Part shown: positions 15,495 through 18,657 of the stretch, piece after piece
Numbering within the stretch: the first letter of the stretch is position 1
How the letters are laid out: the number at the start of each line of letters is the position of its first letter
Position numbers and translations under genes: made by a program
Notes under the pieces: generated by a model
The model's database searches: none
Told to the model about the DNA's origin: nothing
Seen by the model: the letters and a program-made list of their open reading frames with translations, nothing else
Assembly: GCA_900769535.1 (NCBI GenBank)
Contig: CAAGHB010000001.1
Span: forward strand, 1 to 18,657
Length of the DNA stretch: 18,657 bases
Direction of reading: 5' to 3'
Source: Clostridia bacterium
GTDB taxonomy: Bacteria; Bacillota; Clostridia; Oscillospirales; Acutalibacteraceae

Positions 15495-16924
15495 TAGTTT
15501 CCATCTCCATATTCATAATAAGCTAATTTCATATCGGCCAAAACAGCAGTTCCGTCCCGATACGATGCAACTTTTATCCCCTCATATCCTACATTTTCAC
15601 TTTTTAATTCTTTTCCGTACTTATCATACATAACAAGGGAGTTTCCGAAAAGTGCCGATATTCCATCACCGCAAATGCTGATATTATCGCAGTTTCCGTT
15701 TACGGTAATCGACTGCTTTTCTTCCAGCTCGTTATTGAAAATAGTGATTTGTGTCTTCTGCACGTTATTGGATGGGCTGTTTGAAACGAGAACACGACCA
15801 TCATCGAATTTTACGTGTTTTAAATAGTTGACTGTTTTTTCAACCTTTTCGTCTCCGTCAAAGTCGAAGCTGCTGATAAAATCGGTTCCAACCGCAAATA
15901 CTCGGTTACCCACTGTTTGAAGGGTAACTATCGGCGTAGAATCAAATTCAATTCTATCTATTTCGGTAATTTTTTCGTCCGAAATATCAAGCAAATAAAC
16001 AATCGACCTGAAATTTCCCGACGATGATGTTACTGCCGATACGGCCGCCTTGTCTCCGAATCGGCTGAGTGCCACAGCGGTAAGACGCTCGGTCGATGCC
16101 CAAGCCGAAAACTCGGTAAAGGTATCGTCGGATACAACAAGCTGTGAAACCGATTTTTCGCCCTCGGTTATTACGCCTACCCTTCCGCTGTCGGAGAGGG
16201 TTGCGGTAATAATATTTTCAGAAAGCGATTTATTGGCTATATTTGTATTCAGCGTATCGATTCTCAGCTTCACTCCGCCTCGGTCATATATCAGCGAACG
16301 TGAATCGGACACATACAACTCAGGATTTGAGTAGCCGTGCTGAATCGACTGAACCTGCTTTCCCGACCGATTATAGACATAGCCACGCGTGTCGGTAAGG
16401 ACAAAAATCGTATTGCCCCTCGTTTTTATATCCAAAGTTGCCGAACCGCCAACCTCAACGGGCATTCCGCTTCCCTTTCCCCAAAGAGTAAAGTTGTTTT
16501 GCATCAACTCAAACAGATTAGCCGGCGTTGCTATTGCCGCAATAAAAACGGTAAGCGCGGCAACGAGGGCAACCGCCATGAAAATCAGTGTCTTTTTTCT
16601 TTCCTTTAATCTCTCAATCTTTCCGCCGATGATAACCTTTAAATCTACCCCTTGCGCTGACCCCTGTGACGATGTTGTTTTATCTTCACGTCTGCCGATT
16701 CTTATATCACGGTGAGCCGGCTCTTTTCTGTTTCTTTCGTTCAAAATGTCACTGCTCGGCTGGGGTGACATAGGAATATCCTCTATATCAAAGCCGGTAT
16801 CCCTATTAACCCTCGAATCAGGTCGAGGACGTACAGGGCGCTTTATTCTCTCCTGGTTTAAATCGTCTTTTTTGCTGGGTTTTTGCGCCTTAATTTTTTC
16901 AACCTTTTTGCGCTGATATTCCAT
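15494..16924 (-). CDS. DUF5711-like membrane-anchored protein with beta-propeller-like ectodomain
   Basis: The 476-aa protein has a long, disordered, highly charged N-terminus (1-110) rich in Lys, Arg and Pro. One transmembrane helix follows (112-132), then an exported domain of about 340 residues. That domain is a run of short repeated beta strands. Examples are GNTIFVLTDTRGYVYNRSGK, GYSNPELYVSDSRSLIYDRG, SLVMYDKYGKEL and GTAVLADMKLAYYEYGDG. The repeats suggest a WD40- or PQQ-like propeller. I recognise it as the DUF5711 type common in Clostridia; no activity is known. AGGTGA about 7 nt before the ATG at 16924 supports the start. It lies 20 bp after truA and overlaps cvpA by one base, so it is an operon member with a probable envelope role. 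Confidence 0.78.
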   Translation of the reverse strand: MEYQRKKVEKIKAQKPSKKDDLNQERIKRPVRPRPDSRVNRDTGFDIEDIPMSPQPSSDILNERNRKEPAHRDIRIGRREDKTTSSQGSAQGVDLKVIIGGKIERLKERKKTLIFMAVALVAALTVFIAAIATPANLFELMQNNFTLWGKGSGMPVEVGGSATLDIKTRGNTIFVLTDTRGYVYNRSGKQVQSIQHGYSNPELYVSDSRSLIYDRGGVKLRIDTLNTNIANKSLSENIITATLSDSGRVGVITEGEKSVSQLVVSDDTFTEFSAWASTERLTAVALSRFGDKAAVSAVTSSSGNFRSIVYLLDISDEKITEIDRIEFDSTPIVTLQTVGNRVFAVGTDFISSFDFDGDEKVEKTVNYLKHVKFDDGRVLVSNSPSNNVQKTQITIFNNELEEKQSITVNGNCDNISICGDGISALFGNSLVMYDKYGKELKSENVGYEGIKVASYRDGTAVLADMKLAYYEYGDGN

Positions 16925-16944
16925 TTTTCGTCACCTGCCTTAAT

Positions 16945-17682
16945 TTAATCGTAGTAAACCTCATTTAAGTATAATCCGCTTGGTGATGCGGTTTTTCCGG
17001 CCCTGCTTCTATCCTTTGATTCGATAATATTCGAAATTTCATCAACCTTTATTTTTCCTTCGTTGACGTAGAGCAGCGTACCGACCATTATGCGAACCAT
17101 ATTGTATAAAAATCCGTCGGCGGTAATCGAAAATTCGACCATGTCTCCATTTCGTCTTACCTCGGCGCTCTTTACGTGACGGACGGTATCCTTTACCGAC
17201 GAGCCCGACGAGCAAAAGGCGGAAAAATCGTATTTTCCGACAAACTTTTGCGCCGCGGCATTCATAAGCTCGACATCGAGCTTATTCTTTACGTGCAAAC
17301 AGTAACCCTCGTAAAAAGGGTTTCTGTACGGGCTCGAATAGATTTTATACACATAATTCTTTCCCACCGCGCTATACCTAGCGTGAAAATCGTTATCCAC
17401 CGTTTTGCATTCGAAAACGGCAATATCATTAGGCAAATGGGCATTAAACGCCGCAATCAAGCGGTCGTCAGAGATGCTTTTTTCTATATCCAGATGGCAA
17501 CAGAACATATTAGCGTGGACGCCGGCATCAGTTCGACTGCAACCGGTGATGTTCGGACGGCTACCCAAAACTTCCTCAGCCGCATTCTGTAACACCGATT
17601 GTACCGACAGGGCATTATTCTGCACCTGCCAGCCGTGGTATGCACCGCCGTCATAACGCAATTTTAGCATTACACGTCTCAA
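16945..17682 (-). CDS. truA: tRNA pseudouridine(38-40) synthase TruA
   Basis: TruA converts U38-U40 in the anticodon stem of many tRNAs to pseudouridine. The protein contains the N-terminal LKLRYDGGAYHGWQ, and the catalytic-Asp motif CSRTDAGVHA near residue 50. It also has FHARYSAVGKNYVYKI and the C-terminal FSITADGFLYNMVRIMVG. Length is normal (about 245 aa). I chose a TTG start at 17682 because GGGAGG (17691-17696) lies 8 nt upstream. The GTG at 17691 overlaps that ribosome site, and the ATG at 17670 is 20 nt away from it. truA directly after the ecf genes is a classic Firmicute order. Confidence 0.94.
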   Translation of the reverse strand: MRRVMLKLRYDGGAYHGWQVQNNALSVQSVLQNAAEEVLGSRPNITGCSRTDAGVHANMFCCHLDIEKSISDDRLIAAFNAHLPNDIAVFECKTVDNDFHARYSAVGKNYVYKIYSSPYRNPFYEGYCLHVKNKLDVELMNAAAQKFVGKYDFSAFCSSGSSVKDTVRHVKSAEVRRNGDMVEFSITADGFLYNMVRIMVGTLLYVNEGKIKVDEISNIIESKDRSRAGKTASPSGLYLNEVYYD

Positions 17683-17722
17683 AAAAAGCACCTCCCAAAC
17701 CGAAAATATAGTTATCCCCTGT

Positions 17723-18541
17723 TCAAATCAAGGGAAAGTTATTCAAAATAATTACTGCCGCGAGCAATAAAACGGCAAAAAACAGTATCAGCCAATCTCT
17801 AAATACAAGATGAAGCTGCTTTAATTTTGTGCGTCCCTTTCCGCCGTTATAGCAACGGCATTCCATCGCTTCGGCGAGGTCGGTTGCACGGCGTACTGAC
17901 GAGCTGAGAAGCGGTACCATTATGGGAATAAGCGCCTTTGCCCTTTTTAAAAGGCCGCCCGATTCCATATCGGCACCACGCGCCTTTTGCGCTGACATAA
18001 TTTTATCCGTTTCCTCAATCAATGTGGGTATAAATCTGAGCGCGATTGACATCATCATAGCAAAAATATGCACAGCGCCGGCGAGGCCGATAAATTTAAG
18101 CGGCAATAATAAACGTTCAATTGCATCGGTAAGCTCGCTTGGTGAGGTCGTATAGGTGAGAGCCGAGCTGATAATCAAAAGTAAAAGTATTCGTATAGCG
18201 ATAAAAACAGCCCTCTCGATTCCCTCGGAATAAATGGAAATAAACTTCCATTTAAACAGTGGGTCACCTTCGCCGGTTGAATAAAATATATTCAGTATGG
18301 CGGTAAAAAATAAAATCACCCATATCGCTTTTACCGTTTTTAGATACATTTTGAACGGAATTTTTGTAAGCAAGACCGAGAAAATCGTAAAACCGCCGCA
18401 AAGCAAAAGCGCAGTAAAATTACCCGCCATAAACAGCGTAACGATTAGCAATAAGGTGACCAGAATCTTTATTCTCGGGTCGGCTCGGTGGATGACCGAT
18501 TTTGCCGGAAAATACTGGCCGATTGTGATATTATTAAGCAT
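17723..18541 (-). CDS. ecfT: Energy-coupling factor transporter transmembrane protein EcfT
   Basis: EcfT is the membrane scaffold of an ECF transporter. It couples ATP hydrolysis by EcfA1/EcfA2 to vitamin or metal uptake through interchangeable S components. The N-terminal GQYFPAKSVIHRADPRIKI is characteristic. Several hydrophobic helices follow. The two coupling-helix signatures are both present: SAQKARGAD (near residue 185) and AMECRCYNGGKGRTKL (near 227), each with the conserved Ala-Arg-Gly or Cys-Arg-Cys type triplet that docks on the ATPases. Length is about 272 aa, normal. I prefer the ATG at 18541, with GGCGGTGAG close upstream, over a GTG three codons earlier. The start overlaps the end of ecfA by 8 bp, so the two are translationally coupled. 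Confidence 0.94.
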   Translation of the reverse strand: MLNNITIGQYFPAKSVIHRADPRIKILVTLLLIVTLFMAGNFTALLLCGGFTIFSVLLTKIPFKMYLKTVKAIWVILFFTAILNIFYSTGEGDPLFKWKFISIYSEGIERAVFIAIRILLLLIISSALTYTTSPSELTDAIERLLLPLKFIGLAGAVHIFAMMMSIALRFIPTLIEETDKIMSAQKARGADMESGGLLKRAKALIPIMVPLLSSSVRRATDLAEAMECRCYNGGKGRTKLKQLHLVFRDWLILFFAVLLLAAVIILNNFPLI

Positions 18542-18657
18542 TCGGCTCACCGCCTTTCAAAAGGCGCAAAAGCGCATCCTTTGCATCGGCGACGTTTAAA
18601 ATTCCGTCGGGTAAATTAACTCCTTTATCACGCAAAGCAGACACGATTTTCATAATA
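18534..18657 (-). CDS. Energy-coupling factor ATPase (EcfA2-like), C-terminal end only
   Basis: Forty codons of an open frame enter from the right edge on the minus strand. They read IMKIVSALRDKGVNLPDGIL, then NVADAKDALLRLLKGGEPNA, and stop at TAA (18536-18534). The sequence fits the C-terminal tail of an EcfA-type ABC ATPase. No catalytic motif is visible because the domain lies outside the window. The assignment therefore rests mainly on context: the frame overlaps the start of ecfT by 8 bp (ATGCTTAA), and ecfA1-ecfA2-ecfT-truA is the standard Firmicute order. The gene adjacent to ecfT in that order is normally ecfA2. Confidence 0.72.
   Translation of the reverse strand, partial: IMKIVSALRDKGVNLPDGILNVADAKDALLRLLKGGEPNA

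Overview
The window reads as chromosomal DNA of a spore-forming, Gram-positive member of the Clostridia. The closest fit is the Oscillospirales/Ruminococcaceae side of the class. Three things point there: the 5' third of a 16S rRNA gene with a clostridial pattern; the sporulation operon spoIIAA-spoIIAB-sigF; and small families typical of these bacteria (TIGR03905/TSCPD, a DUF6514-like protein, a DUF5711-like protein, and a Cys-rich 'chorion class high-cysteine' type mini-protein). Nothing suggests a phage, a transposon or a CRISPR array. Most of the window is conserved housekeeping sequence.

Layout. Positions 1-467 (minus) hold the 5' end of 16S rRNA, which runs off the left edge. Positions 468-873 hold its leader and two tandem sigma-A-type promoters. 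The distal promoter is followed by a 12-bp palindrome resembling a LacI/CcpA-family operator. Upstream on the same strand is spoIIAA-spoIIAB-sigF (2300-874), the switch for forespore-specific transcription. Before it lies valS-folC (6292-2409), with its own promoter and a strong terminator ahead of spoIIAA.

Positions 6400-9000 are a patch of small or less-known genes: a 66-aa membrane protein with a duplicated heptad, a GxGYxYP-like lipoprotein, a four-cysteine TSCPD protein, and an unlisted 48-aa Cys-rich membrane mini-protein (8962-8816). Perfect-stem bidirectional terminators separate the convergent pairs.

Positions 9128-14150 hold two Clp ATPases facing each other. clpC is on plus, and a ClpE-like gene with an N-terminal zinc finger is on minus. 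A DUF6514-like gene lies between them. The ClpE-like gene carries a one-base deletion near 13437. The two genes share unusually similar DNA blocks in inverted orientation.

Positions 14217-18657 hold a tight minus-strand operon, in transcription order: ecfA (3' end only), ecfT, truA, a DUF5711-like gene, cvpA and pgsA. It combines vitamin-uptake energy coupling, tRNA pseudouridylation, an envelope beta-propeller-like protein, a membrane protein and phosphatidylglycerol synthesis.

I do not see a clearly new biological system. The best leads are the rRNA promoter with its operator-like palindrome directly behind the sporulation operon, the SigF lacking region 1.2, the clpC/clpE inverted pair with its in-between gene, and the two small uncharacterised membrane proteins.
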